Source: JAAZLS01 sp964463285
Lineage (GTDB): Bacteria; Bacillota; Dethiobacteria; DTU022
Length of the DNA: 64,000 bases
Direction: 5' to 3'
Assembly: GCA_964463285.1 (NCBI GenBank)
Contig: CAYXBB010000002.1
Span: forward strand, 1-64,000
Shown one piece after another: positions 1 through 8,759 of this stretch (the first letter of the stretch is position 1; every line of letters begins with the position of its first letter). The notes below the pieces were generated by a model. The model was not told the origin of the DNA and did no database searches. It saw only the letters and a program-made list of their open reading frames with translations. The position numbers and the translations under genes were made by a program.

Positions 1-53
1 TCCTGGACCTGCCGCTTCTATCTCCATAGCCCCCGTCGAATCCTTACGCCCCC
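1..53 (-). ncRNA. ssrA: tmRNA, 5' end only (cut by window edge)
   Basis: Read on the minus strand, the first 53 bases begin with GGGGGCGTAAGGATTCGACG. This matches the conserved 5' acceptor-arm and D-loop-like start of bacterial tmRNA (GGGG...GGATTCGACGGG). It lies 33 bases downstream of smpB, whose product binds tmRNA to rescue stalled ribosomes, and smpB-ssrA is a common order. The tag reading frame and 3' end lie outside the window. Confidence 0.88.
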
Positions 54-86
54 ATATTCTAAATTTATTATATGCAAGCTGCTTTT

Positions 87-542
87 TTAATTTGATATTT
101 TTTCTTTCAAAGCCCGCTCGGCTTCCCGCCTGCTCTCCTTTTCCCGCAGGGCCTGCCTCTTGTCATACATCCTTTTCCCTTTAGCCAGAGCCAGCTCTAT
201 CTTGATCAGGCCGCCCTTCAAATAAATCTTTACCGGCACCAGGGTATAGCCCTTTTCCTTTACCTTGCCGGTCAGCCGGGCAATCTCCCGGCGATGCATT
301 AACAGCTTTCGCCGGCGCAGCGGATCATGGTTAAAACGATTGCCCCGATCATAAGGGCTTATATGCATATTATACAGAAATATCTCGCCGCTATCAACCT
401 GGGCATAGCTGTCCTTCAGATTTACCCGGGCCTGACGGACAGATTTTACCTCCGTACCGGTAAGCATGATTCCTGATTCATAGGTTTCATCGATAAAATA
501 ATCATGCTGTGCTTTTCGATTTCGGCTGATTACTTTTTCCAT
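87..542 (-). CDS. smpB: SsrA-binding protein SmpB
   Basis: The 151-residue protein has the normal SmpB length. SmpB binds tmRNA and directs it to ribosomes stalled on broken mRNA (trans-translation). Visible family features are the N-terminal RKAQHDYFI stretch, GTEVKSVR, the core YNMHISPYDRGN, and a basic C-terminal tail (KGKRMYDKRQALREKE) that enters the empty mRNA channel in the family. The ATG at 542 follows an AGGGG ribosome site. The start of tmRNA lies immediately downstream, which supports the call. Confidence 0.97.
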   Translation of the reverse strand: MEKVISRNRKAQHDYFIDETYESGIMLTGTEVKSVRQARVNLKDSYAQVDSGEIFLYNMHISPYDRGNRFNHDPLRRRKLLMHRREIARLTGKVKEKGYTLVPVKIYLKGGLIKIELALAKGKRMYDKRQALREKESRREAERALKEKISN

Positions 543-1005
543 ATATGTTTCCCCTGCAATCCTTCAAGTATAAAAAAACCGCTTATCTTTGCTGCTCATC
601 GTATGATCCGATAAATCAACCCTACCCGACCACCGGCCAAGCAGGGCTTCATTTATTGATACAATGGGATAATAACATAACTCGCAGGTTACTGTCAATG
701 GTTGGCTCAATTTTCCCACAACTTAGTTTAACTATTTATTCTTGCTAGCTACAGGTGAACAGAATTGCCCGTCTCTGCATCAAAATCCACCCCCACCTTC
801 CCCCGTTAAAGGGGGTAAGAGATTTGGAGGATTCCTGTCAGTCAAAGGAGGAGGAGATTTAGAGATACGCCCACCGGTTGACAAACAGAATCACCCGTCC
901 CTAATGCTCAAAAACAAGGGGCGAGAAATAAAAAAACCGGAAACCTTTTTGCCTATTAGCGAAAGAGTCAAATCCCTGGCTATGGTCAAACAAAATCATT
1001 GGCAA
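543..1005. other. Intergenic region with GC-rich palindromic repeat
   Basis: This 463-base gap lies between smpB and the nitroreductase gene. It carries no convincing gene: the short open frames in it lack ribosome sites and have low-complexity translations. Bases 776-866 hold an imperfect inverted repeat (CCCCCGTTAAAGGGGG core) followed by a purine-rich partial copy, of the same type as repeats at 1594-1657 and near 18310. A run of A and T near 925-955 may help terminate the nitroreductase transcript, but I see no clean stem. Confidence 0.5.
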
Positions 1006-1542
1006 TTATTCTATGGGGTTGTCCCATTGTTCGCTAAATACTATTTCGTTTAGCAATTTACGGGGACGGGGATCAGAAACCCGGGCGGGTACTCCTAACG
1101 GAGAAAGGGCTACTATCTTATATTCCCCGGGCACCTGGCAGACCTCCCGGGCTTTTTCTTCATCAAATCGTCCTACCCAACAGGTCCCCAGGCCCTCCGC
1201 CCGGGCAGCCAGCATCAAATGCTGCATGGCCAGCCCGGCATCCAGCATGTAATATTTCTTTTGATCCAGGTTTCCTGAATCCCCAGGGTTGGCGCAAAGA
1301 ACTATTATTACCGGGGCCTGGGTAAATGCTTTAAAGGCAGGATTATCCTCGGGTAGGGCCTCCGCCAAGCGGTGCCTGTTTTCTTCTCTTCTCACCACAA
1401 TAAATTTCCAGCACTGCTGGTTTTTCCATGAAGGGGCCAGGCGGGCGGCATTTAGAATCTTGTTCAGGGTTACCTCCAGAACGGGATCGCTCATATATCT
1501 GCGGACGCTCCGGCGGCTTTCGATAGCTTCATATAAATCCAT
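1006..1542 (-). CDS. Nitroreductase-family flavoprotein
   Basis: The 178-residue protein belongs to the FMN-dependent nitroreductase family, which uses NAD(P)H to reduce nitro groups, quinones or other acceptors. Features seen are the N-terminal AIESRRSVRRY motif (FMN-phosphate contact), ARLAPSWKNQQCWKFIVV, and the later GLGTCWVGRF segment. It is about 20-40 residues shorter than the longer family members. The ATG at 1542 follows AGGAGGTG at good spacing. It lies downstream of rnr on the same strand, separated by a repeat-filled gap, so the neighbours say nothing about its substrate, which is unknown. Confidence 0.85.
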   Translation of the reverse strand: MDLYEAIESRRSVRRYMSDPVLEVTLNKILNAARLAPSWKNQQCWKFIVVRREENRHRLAEALPEDNPAFKAFTQAPVIIVLCANPGDSGNLDQKKYYMLDAGLAMQHLMLAARAEGLGTCWVGRFDEEKAREVCQVPGEYKIVALSPLGVPARVSDPRPRKLLNEIVFSEQWDNPIE

Positions 1543-1593
1543 CAGGTAAACACCTCCTGTAAGTAAAATTATCGGCGAGGAAACAGAGAATTC

Positions 1594-1657
1594 GGGTAGG
1601 GGGGAACCCCGCCCCTACACCTCCCCCTAACCCTCTCCCACCAGGGGGAGAGGGGCC
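1594..1657. repeat. Dispersed GC-rich palindromic repeats
   Basis: Two palindromic units lie side by side in the nitroreductase-rnr gap. The first is GTAGGGGGGAACCCCGCCCC followed by TAC (1599-1618 region), the family seen again at 18269 and 28560-28724. The second is CCCTCTCCC/GGGGGAG (1621-1657), which could form a stem. Both are typical of short dispersed intergenic repeats, and no coding capacity is apparent. Confidence 0.6.
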
Positions 1658-1749
1658 TTGGCAAACCCAAAGACCTGTTCCCGTTGAATTCTGGTTTTCA
1701 CCCCAACCTCTCTCGCCAGAAATGAGGAAATTCAAGGGGTCGTTCGCCC

Positions 1750-3888
1750 CTATTCCACCAGGCTGAAGGTCACGTTTCCTTCCTGCCTGCTGGTTCGCAC
1801 CACCTTGATTCGCACTTCATCTCCTAACCGGTAAATTTTCCGCCGGCGCTCCCCCACCAGGGAGGCTTGTTTTTCCATGTACACATAATAGTCATCCTCT
1901 AGATCGCTTAAGGGGATCATCCCTTCTACAGTATTATCCAGCTCCACAAACATCCCGAAATTGGTCACCCCGCTGATAACACCGGTAAATTCTTCTCCCA
2001 GTTTGTTTTCCATATAAAGGGCTTTGGCCAAATCCTCGCTGGCCCTTTCCGCCTCCATAGCCACCCGTTCTTGCTCGGAGGAATGCTGGGCTATCATCGG
2101 AAGATGAGAGCGCAAAGAGGTCAACCGTTTGGCGGAAATTTTCTCTCCCCGCCCATATTCACCCAATAATCGGTGTATAACCAAATCCGGATAACGCCGG
2201 ATAGGAGCGGTAAAGTGGGTGTAGCAGCGGGAAGCCAAGCCAAAATGCCCCTGATTATCGGCACTGTAACGGGCCTGGGGGAGAGAGCGCAGCAGCAGGT
2301 ATTTGATGATCTTTTCTTCTTTTTTTCCTTTTGAACTTTGGAGTAGCCGGTTAAGTTGGAGCTGGGTTATCTGATCCGGCCTGCCCGGCAACCTGTAACC
2401 CAGAAAACTTATGGTTTCCATAAAGGCTTTTATTTTTTCTTCTTCAGGAATGGCGTGGACCCGGTATAAACCAGGTAGATCTTTTCGGTTAAAGTGGCCG
2501 GCGATCACCTCATTGCAAAGAATCATAAATTCTTCAATCAGTGATTCCGCCCGGCCCAGGTTCCGGCGGTTGATTTCAACCGGAAAACCCCGGCTGTCAA
2601 GTTTTATCTCTGCCTCCGGCAGATCGAGATCCAGCGTTCCCCGCTGTAAGCGTCGGTTTTTTAAAGCCGCGGCAAGCCGATCCATATTTCTTAGCCGCCC
2701 TAGTATCTCCCGTCCCGCTTCGGTGGTATCGCTGTTCTCCAGATAGGTCTGCACCCGCCGGTAAGTAAGACGCTTCTTAACCTCTATAATGCTGGGAAAA
2801 AAGCGGTAACCAAACAATTCCCCTTCCAGATCAACCTCCATCAAAACAGATATCGCCAGTCGCTCCCTACCTGCCTGCAGGCTGCACAGCTGTTCGGATA
2901 GAAGCGGAGGCAACATAGGGATAGTCTCGTCTATTAGATAAACGCTGGTCCCCCGGTTAAACGCCTCTTTGTCCAGAGAGCCGCCTTCCCGAACATAAAA
3001 TGACACATCAGCAATGTGCACACCCAGCAGATAGCGCCCGGGTATCGAGCCGTTTTCTTCCAAAGATACGGCATCATCAAAATCCTTGGCCGATTCGCCA
3101 TCGATGGTTACTGTAAACAGATTCCGAAGATCCTGACGCTTCTGTTCCCGGGCAATGAGCCCGATTCGATCTTCTCCGGGCAGTTTTTCCAGCTCTTTGA
3201 AAATTGCTTTCGGAAATTCACCGGGCAGGTTGAATTTATACCTGATAGATCTTTGTTCGGTCTGGCTGGAATCAGCCGGCCCGATCCTTTCCACCACCCG
3301 TCCCTGCATCTTGCGCCCTGTTTCCGCCCAGTGGTCGATCTTGACCACCACCTTCTCCCCGGAACGAGCTTTCTCCAGGCCCTTGGCGGAAACTTCCACC
3401 GGTTGGGTCAGGCAGCGTTCATCGGGCACCACATAGCAGCGTTTCCCTTTTCGCTCCAGGGTTCCCAATAGGCGGTTGCTTCCTCGCTGCAAAATCAAGG
3501 CCACTTCTCCTTCTTCCCGGCGACCTCTGCTATTATCGGATAGCTTAACCAGCACCCGGTCTTTGTGGAACGCCCCTTTCAGGTGACGGGCCTTTATATG
3601 TACATCTTCTTTCCCGGAAAGATCTGGTTTTAGAAAAGCGAATCCCCGGCGGTTGCCCCGTATGGTCCCGGTTAAATACCCGGAATTCCGGCCGGATATG
3701 GGATCAACTATAATGCCTTTGGACCAAATTTGTTCCAACTGCTTCTGTAAAACCAGTTTGTCTTCTCCCGGGATCAGAATAGAATTTAGCAACTGGCTAT
3801 AGGTGAGCGCCCGTTTTCGGGGTTTGGAAAGCACGCGTATTAACCTGGAGGTTACCGGTGACAAGGTTTTAGTTTTTTTTAAACCCAT
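1750..3888 (-). CDS. rnr: Ribonuclease R
   Basis: This 712-residue 3'-5' exoribonuclease of the RNase II/R family degrades structured RNA and also helps tmRNA-mediated decay. The order seen is an N-terminal winged-helix region, cold-shock-like OB folds (GYLTGTIRGNRRGFAFLKPD, about residues 70-90), and the RNB catalytic domain with the acidic motif DGESAKDFDDAVS (about 265-278) and VHIADVSFYV. A C-terminal S1 domain follows (FTGVISGVTNFGMFVEL, about 630-700). The length is normal. The ATG at 3888 lies one base after the stop of the HD gene, so the two are co-transcribed. Being close to smpB-ssrA is the common secG-rnr-smpB-ssrA order. Confidence 0.96.
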   Translation of the reverse strand: MGLKKTKTLSPVTSRLIRVLSKPRKRALTYSQLLNSILIPGEDKLVLQKQLEQIWSKGIIVDPISGRNSGYLTGTIRGNRRGFAFLKPDLSGKEDVHIKARHLKGAFHKDRVLVKLSDNSRGRREEGEVALILQRGSNRLLGTLERKGKRCYVVPDERCLTQPVEVSAKGLEKARSGEKVVVKIDHWAETGRKMQGRVVERIGPADSSQTEQRSIRYKFNLPGEFPKAIFKELEKLPGEDRIGLIAREQKRQDLRNLFTVTIDGESAKDFDDAVSLEENGSIPGRYLLGVHIADVSFYVREGGSLDKEAFNRGTSVYLIDETIPMLPPLLSEQLCSLQAGRERLAISVLMEVDLEGELFGYRFFPSIIEVKKRLTYRRVQTYLENSDTTEAGREILGRLRNMDRLAAALKNRRLQRGTLDLDLPEAEIKLDSRGFPVEINRRNLGRAESLIEEFMILCNEVIAGHFNRKDLPGLYRVHAIPEEEKIKAFMETISFLGYRLPGRPDQITQLQLNRLLQSSKGKKEEKIIKYLLLRSLPQARYSADNQGHFGLASRCYTHFTAPIRRYPDLVIHRLLGEYGRGEKISAKRLTSLRSHLPMIAQHSSEQERVAMEAERASEDLAKALYMENKLGEEFTGVISGVTNFGMFVELDNTVEGMIPLSDLEDDYYVYMEKQASLVGERRRKIYRLGDEVRIKVVRTSRQEGNVTFSLVE

Positions 3889-3889
3889 A

Positions 3890-4441
3890 TTAAAGCCCTA
3901 AATCCCGATCGATACCTTGCATGGCAACAAGGCTTATATTTATAAATTCCTCCAAAGAAAGCCCCAGTTCCCGGCAACTTTCAATTTGCTCCCGGCTGGC
4001 TCCCCGGGCAAAACTTTTTTCTTTAAAGCGGTTTAGAACAAAGTCCACATCGACCGCCGACAGTTTTTTTTGAGGGTGAATCAAAGCCGCCGCCACCAGC
4101 AGCCCGGTCACCGGATCCACCGCATACAGCGCCTTGTCCAGCAAGGTTTTTCTTTCTTCACCCAAGGCCGCATTATGGGCTTTTACCGCCTGCACCAGTT
4201 CCGCCGGCAATCCTTTATCTTCCAATATCTGCGCCCCTATCAACCCGTGTTTTTCCGGCTGATCGGCGGTCTGATCGTAATCCAGATCATGCAACAGGCC
4301 GGCCAGGGACCAGAGCGATTCATCCTGATCAAATCTTCCGGCCAGGCTGGACATTACCGCTTCCGTGGCCAGCATGTGTTTGATCAAATTTTTATTTTTT
4401 ACCTGGCTTTTTACAAGCGCCAGAGCACTTTCTCTATCCAC
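3890..4441 (-). CDS. HD-domain phosphohydrolase-like protein
   Basis: The 183-residue protein has an HD domain: H21 and the GLLHDLDYD motif (about residues 48-56) provide the metal-binding His-Asp pair, and KHGLIGAQ supplies a further His. HD proteins hydrolyse phosphoesters of nucleotides or RNA, but the substrate here is unknown. The GTG start at 4441 follows GAGGAGGA. It sits between secG and rnr, one base before rnr, so a role connected with RNA or nucleotide turnover is possible but only inferred from position. Confidence 0.8.
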   Translation of the reverse strand: MDRESALALVKSQVKNKNLIKHMLATEAVMSSLAGRFDQDESLWSLAGLLHDLDYDQTADQPEKHGLIGAQILEDKGLPAELVQAVKAHNAALGEERKTLLDKALYAVDPVTGLLVAAALIHPQKKLSAVDVDFVLNRFKEKSFARGASREQIESCRELGLSLEEFINISLVAMQGIDRDLGL

Positions 4442-4675
4442 TGGCTTCCTCCTCTGTAATTTCTCTCACTTATAATAGCCCAAAAGGCCTCTAATAAAAC
4501 GGAACCGGGCGCCTGAACCGATATTATTTGCCGCCACTCCGGAACGAACAAATAATCTAGTGCGCAGGAAAATTTAAGATCCCTTGCTATCAATAAAATT
4601 GACCGCCAGAGAGGTCCCTGCAGTTCCCGGCCGGCATTTTTCTCCAGTTAATTGGTGACAGAGAAGTAGTGAAAC

Positions 4676-4900
4676 TTAGCGCAGAACTGTTAACAAGATG
4701 CACAAGGACATCCAGGCCACTGCCAGCCAGGTGGTAAACCGGCTTAACTTATCATCCAGCCCCTTTTTTTTCCCAAACAGAGTCTGCGCTCCCCCGGCGA
4801 TCGCCCCCAGGCCGGTACTTCGTCCCGATTGCAGCAGCACGATGGCGATCAAGCCCAGGCAAACAATAATAAATATTATCTGTAACACAAATACCAACAT
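4676..4900 (-). CDS. secG: Preprotein translocase subunit SecG
   Basis: The 74-residue membrane protein has two hydrophobic segments (about residues 2-22 and 54-73) separated by the glycine-rich SGRSTGLGAIAGGAQTLFG loop that identifies SecG. It forms the SecYEG channel with SecY and SecE and stimulates SecA-driven export. I chose the ATG at 4900 because GGAGG lies seven bases upstream; a longer frame back to 4939 has no ribosome site. It follows eno at a distance of 223 bases and appears to have its own extended -10 promoter. Confidence 0.95.
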   Translation of the reverse strand: MLVFVLQIIFIIVCLGLIAIVLLQSGRSTGLGAIAGGAQTLFGKKKGLDDKLSRFTTWLAVAWMSLCILLTVLR

Positions 4901-4929
4901 GGCCTTACCTCCGCAATAGCTGTAAAACG

Positions 4930-4938
4930 ATTGTATCA
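4930..4938 (-). promoter_or_regulatory. Candidate extended -10 promoter for secG
   Basis: On the minus strand TGATACAAT lies about 30 bases before the secG start. TG-N-TACAAT matches an extended -10 element; no good -35 is visible. This would let secG, the HD gene and rnr be expressed separately from the glycolytic genes upstream. Confidence 0.4.
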
Positions 4939-5123
4939 CAAAACAAACCGATTTGTTACTACCTGCTTAAACCGCTGAAAATTTTTAAATAAGAGCCGAA
5001 CAGAAGACCACCCGTTAACCGGATAGCCCTCTCACCCCACACCACTGTACACACCTTGTTTATAAATGCCAAATTTTAATCTTTTTCCTTACCGGCGGCG
5101 TTGTCAATGCAATTACCCGTTCT

Positions 5124-6392
5124 TTAAAATATTTCCAGTCCGGCAAACCCGGCGGCTGCTCCCAGGGATTCTTCAATTCGCAATAGCTGGTTATACTTGG
5201 ACACCCGGTCTACCCGGGAAGGGGCACCTGTTTTTATGGCCCCGCTGCCGGTAGCTACCGCCAGATCCGCGATAAAACTATCTTCTGTTTCCCCGGAACG
5301 GTGAGAGATTATACACAGGTAACCGGCCTGCCGGGCCATCGCTATGGTGTCCAGGGTTTCGGTAAGAGTGCCGATCTGGTTCAGTTTAATCAGGATCGCA
5401 TTGGCGATCCTGTCTGTGATCCCTTTGCTCAGGCGTCGAGAATTTGTAACAAACAGATCGTCCCCCACCAGTTTTAACTTTCCCCCCAGTTCCAGCGTCA
5501 GCTGCCGCCAGCCTCCCCAGTCTTCCTCCGCCAGGCCATCTTCGATGCTAACTATCGGGTAGCGCTCCTGCAAATCCTTGTAATAGGCGATCAACTCGCG
5601 GGCAGTTAAAGATTTTCCCTCCAGCCTGTAACTGCCGTCCCGGTAGAGCCCGGTGGCCGCTACATCCAGAGCTAAACAAATATCCTCTCCCGGTTTGTAC
5701 CCGGCTTCCGAGATAGCTTCTACTATTACCGCCAACGCCTCTTCGTTTGAATTCAGGTTGGGAGCAAAACCTCCCTCGTCCCCTACCGTGGTACCAAGCT
5801 TTCGGGTTTTCAGGATTTTTTTCAGGGTATGAAACACCTCCGTGCCCATCCGCAGGGATTTGGCAAAAGAATCGGCCCTGGCCGGAAGAATCATGAATTC
5901 CTGGATATCAATATTGTTATCGGCATGCTCTCCCCCGTTGATAATGTTCATCATGGGTACCGGGAGCAAACCGGCTCCCACCCCCCCCAAATAGCGGTAC
6001 AGGGGCAAATCCAGCATGGCTGCCGCCGCCCGGGCACAGGCCATGGAAACCCCCAGCAGGGCATTCGCCCCCAACCGCTGTTTACTATCGGTGCCGTCGA
6101 TCTTGATCATCAGGCGGTCGATCTGCTGCTGGCCCAGTACACTTTGTCCCTTAAGCCGGGGGGCCAGCTCCCGGTGAATGTTGTTCACTGCGGTAAGTAC
6201 CCCTTTGCCCAGATAGCGCTCCGGACAGTTATCCCGCAGCTCCAATGCTTCAAACGCCCCGGTGGAAGCTCCTGAAGGGACCGAGGCCCGTCCGCTCCAG
6301 CCCCCCGCCAGCCACACCTCCACCTCTACGGTAGGGTTACCGCGGGAATCAAGGATTTCCCGGGCAATAACTTCCTGAATCTGTTCTTCCAT
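5124..6392 (-). CDS. eno: Enolase
   Basis: The 422-residue enzyme interconverts 2-phosphoglycerate and phosphoenolpyruvate in glycolysis and gluconeogenesis. Typical motifs are present: ILDSRGNPTVEVEV at the N terminus, PSGASTGAFEALELRD, the magnesium ligands in ALDVAAT, IEDGLAEEDW and LVGDDLFVTN, the catalytic Lys in AILIKLNQIGTLTET, and SHRSGETED. The length matches the family. The ATG at 6392 follows AAGGAG. It is the last gene of the pgk-tpiA-gpmI-eno run, 24 bases after gpmI. Confidence 0.98.
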   Translation of the reverse strand: MEEQIQEVIAREILDSRGNPTVEVEVWLAGGWSGRASVPSGASTGAFEALELRDNCPERYLGKGVLTAVNNIHRELAPRLKGQSVLGQQQIDRLMIKIDGTDSKQRLGANALLGVSMACARAAAAMLDLPLYRYLGGVGAGLLPVPMMNIINGGEHADNNIDIQEFMILPARADSFAKSLRMGTEVFHTLKKILKTRKLGTTVGDEGGFAPNLNSNEEALAVIVEAISEAGYKPGEDICLALDVAATGLYRDGSYRLEGKSLTARELIAYYKDLQERYPIVSIEDGLAEEDWGGWRQLTLELGGKLKLVGDDLFVTNSRRLSKGITDRIANAILIKLNQIGTLTETLDTIAMARQAGYLCIISHRSGETEDSFIADLAVATGSGAIKTGAPSRVDRVSKYNQLLRIEESLGAAAGFAGLEIF

Positions 6393-6416
6393 GGATAAGC
6401 CTGCTCCTTTACAAGA

Positions 6417-7982
6417 TTATTTATCTGTTTCGCTCCGACAACTGCAGGCGGTTGATAAAATAAGGTTTCGCCCGGTCATCTGGGGTGGGCAATCAACACC
6501 GGCCAGCCCCAGCACGGTGGGGGCGATATCCGCCAGTATCCCCTCCCGATTTAGGATCACCGGTTCCGGGGTCAAAACTATAGCCGGAACCGGGTTGGCG
6601 GTATGGGCGGTATGCGGTGACCCTTGATCGTCGGTCATCTGTTCTGCATTGCCGTGATCGCCGCAGATCACTGCTCGCCAACCCCGGGAAGAAGCCTCTT
6701 CGGCAATCAATCCCACCGAATCATCCACCGCCTCCACAGATTTAACTGCCGCAGAAAAATCCCCCGTATGCCCCACCATATCGGCATTGGCAAAATTGGC
6801 CACGATAAACGGCAGCTCCCGATTGCGCAGAGCGGAAACTATCTCCACGGCAACACCCCTGGCACTCATTTCTGGCTGCAAATCGTAGGTTGCCACCTGC
6901 GGGGAGGGGATCAGCACTCGCTTTTCTCCGGGGAAGGGCTCTTCCCGGCCTCCATTTAAAAAAAAGGTGACATGGGCATATTTTTCAGTCTCCGCCACCC
7001 TTAGTTGCGGATATCCTAAACTGGATACCACTTCCCCCAGGGTCCCCTCCAGGTATTCTGGGGGGAAAGCTATCTTTACCGGCAGAGCCCGGTCATATTC
7101 GGTAAGAGTTACATAGCGGGGCCGGGGAGCCTTCGGACCGCGATTAAAAGCGGTAAATACCTCGTCTGCCAGAGCGTGGGTTATTTGTCGGGCTCGGTCG
7201 GGTCGGAAATTGAAACAAATTATGCTGTCCTGGGAACGGATAGTGCTCAATGGCAAGCCTTCCTCGTCCACTATCACCACCGGGGTAACAAATTCGTCCG
7301 TTTCCCCCCGTCCGTAAGCCGCCTCCAGGGCGGAAAGGGGATGGGTAGCCGTTATGCCTTCTCCGTAAACATAGGCCCGGTAGGTCTTTTCTGTGCGTTC
7401 CCAGCGCCGGTCCCGGTCCATGGCATAATAACGTCCACAGATGGAGGCTATCACCCCCGGATTGTTGGGTTCAATACTGTGCCGGTAAAGTTGTTCCAAA
7501 AAAGGCCGGGCACTGGCCGGCGGGGTATCCCGGCCGTCTAATATGGCATGGATATATACCCGGGCCAGCCCTTCCTGTTGGGCCATTTTGAGCAGGGCCA
7601 GCAGGTGGGTAAAATGGCTGTGTACCCCTCCGTTGGAGACCAGGCCGATCAGGTGAAGAGCGCTACCGGATTTTCGCGCCTCGACCATGGTTTCGATCAA
7701 TATCCGGTTTTGAAAGAACTGTCCGTTTCGAATAGATTGTGAAATACGGGTTAAATCCTGGTAGACAATCCGTCCGGCACCTATATTCAAATGCCCCACT
7801 TCCGAATTTCCCATCTGGCCGGAAGGCAGGCCCACCGCCTCCCCGGAAGCCTGTATTACAGCCCAGGGGAACTGCTTGCACAGGCGATCCATGCAGGGAG
7901 TGGAAGCCCGGGCTATGGCGTTGCCCGGTAATTTTTGACTGTACCCCCAACCGTCAAGTATTAACAGCAGGACCGGGTTCAA
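6417..7982 (-). CDS. gpmI: 2,3-bisphosphoglycerate-independent phosphoglycerate mutase
   Basis: The 521-residue, manganese-dependent enzyme interconverts 3- and 2-phosphoglycerate. The N-terminal LLLILDGWGYS carries metal-binding Asp, and GQMGNSEVGHLNIGAGR carries the catalytic Ser of the alkaline-phosphatase fold. Later come HAILDGRDTPP, FNFRPDRARQ, and the metal-site motifs NFANADMVGHTG and VICGDHGNAEQM. The TTG start at 7982 overlaps the TGA stop of tpiA (TTGA) and is preceded by GGGAGG, so the two are translationally coupled. The C-terminal tail SCRSETDK is cysteine-containing and not otherwise notable. Confidence 0.97.
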   Translation of the reverse strand: MNPVLLLILDGWGYSQKLPGNAIARASTPCMDRLCKQFPWAVIQASGEAVGLPSGQMGNSEVGHLNIGAGRIVYQDLTRISQSIRNGQFFQNRILIETMVEARKSGSALHLIGLVSNGGVHSHFTHLLALLKMAQQEGLARVYIHAILDGRDTPPASARPFLEQLYRHSIEPNNPGVIASICGRYYAMDRDRRWERTEKTYRAYVYGEGITATHPLSALEAAYGRGETDEFVTPVVIVDEEGLPLSTIRSQDSIICFNFRPDRARQITHALADEVFTAFNRGPKAPRPRYVTLTEYDRALPVKIAFPPEYLEGTLGEVVSSLGYPQLRVAETEKYAHVTFFLNGGREEPFPGEKRVLIPSPQVATYDLQPEMSARGVAVEIVSALRNRELPFIVANFANADMVGHTGDFSAAVKSVEAVDDSVGLIAEEASSRGWRAVICGDHGNAEQMTDDQGSPHTAHTANPVPAIVLTPEPVILNREGILADIAPTVLGLAGVDCPPQMTGRNLILSTACSCRSETDK

Positions 7983-8746
7983 CAGGCCGCCTCCCTGGCA
8001 GCTTTAATCAATGCTAGAAATGTATCGGGTTGTAAACTGGCCCCTCCTACCAGGGCGCCGTTAATCACCGGCAGGGATACAAATTCGGAGATATTTCTTT
8101 CGTTTACACTGCCTCCGTATTGAACCTGCAGTCGTTGCAAGATTTCCGGGGCCAGGGCCTCCGCGGCAATTTCCCGGATCAGCTGTGCCGCCTGCCCGGC
8201 ATCGTCGGCAGAAGCAGCCACTCCGGTACCGATAGCCCATACCGGCTCATAGGCAATAATAAGACGCTTTATCTTCCCCAAGGCAACCCCCTTTAAAGCC
8301 TCTTCCACCTGGCTGCGGAGCACCTGTTCCGTAGCCCCTTCCCGGCGTTCCAGGGCGGTCTCTCCCACGCACAGCACCGGGATCAGCCGGTGTTCCAACG
8401 CCGCCAACATTTTTTTATTAACTGCCGGGTTGTCCTCCCCCAGAATATGGCGGCGTTCAGAATGGCCGATAATTACATGGCTAACCCCCAGTTCCGACAG
8501 CATGGTCGCCGAGATCTCTCCGGTAAAAGCTCCGGAGGCAGCCCAGTGCATGTTTTGCGCTCCCAATTTAACCGGACTGCCGGAAAGCCCTTGCCGTACC
8601 GTCAACAGAGCGGTAAATGGAGGGCAGATTAGGGTCTCCACATCCTCCATCAAACAGTCTCCGGCTTCTACCAGGCGGCGGCAAAAATCCGCAGCCTCCT
8701 CCATAGTTTTGTGCATCTTCCAGTTGGCGGCAATGATCAGTCCCAC
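7979..8746 (-). CDS. tpiA: Triosephosphate isomerase
   Basis: The 255-residue TIM-barrel enzyme interconverts dihydroxyacetone phosphate and glyceraldehyde 3-phosphate. The catalytic residues are visible: Lys in AANWKMHK, His in IIGHSERR, and Glu in the signature AYEPVWAIGTG, followed by the phosphate-binding QYGGSV and GALVGGASL loops. The GTG start at 8746 follows a GGGGGGAT ribosome site. It lies 13 bases after pgk and overlaps gpmI by four bases, so these genes form one operon. Confidence 0.98.
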   Translation of the reverse strand: MGLIIAANWKMHKTMEEAADFCRRLVEAGDCLMEDVETLICPPFTALLTVRQGLSGSPVKLGAQNMHWAASGAFTGEISATMLSELGVSHVIIGHSERRHILGEDNPAVNKKMLAALEHRLIPVLCVGETALERREGATEQVLRSQVEEALKGVALGKIKRLIIAYEPVWAIGTGVAASADDAGQAAQLIREIAAEALAPEILQRLQVQYGGSVNERNISEFVSLPVINGALVGGASLQPDTFLALIKAAREAAC

Positions 8747-8759
8747 CGGTTGATCCCCC

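Noticed and set aside
545..1053. Two short plus-strand reading frames opposite smpB and the nitroreductase
   Set aside because: They lack ribosome sites, translate a palindromic repeat as Pro/Gly-rich sequence, and the second runs into the nitroreductase gene on the other strand.
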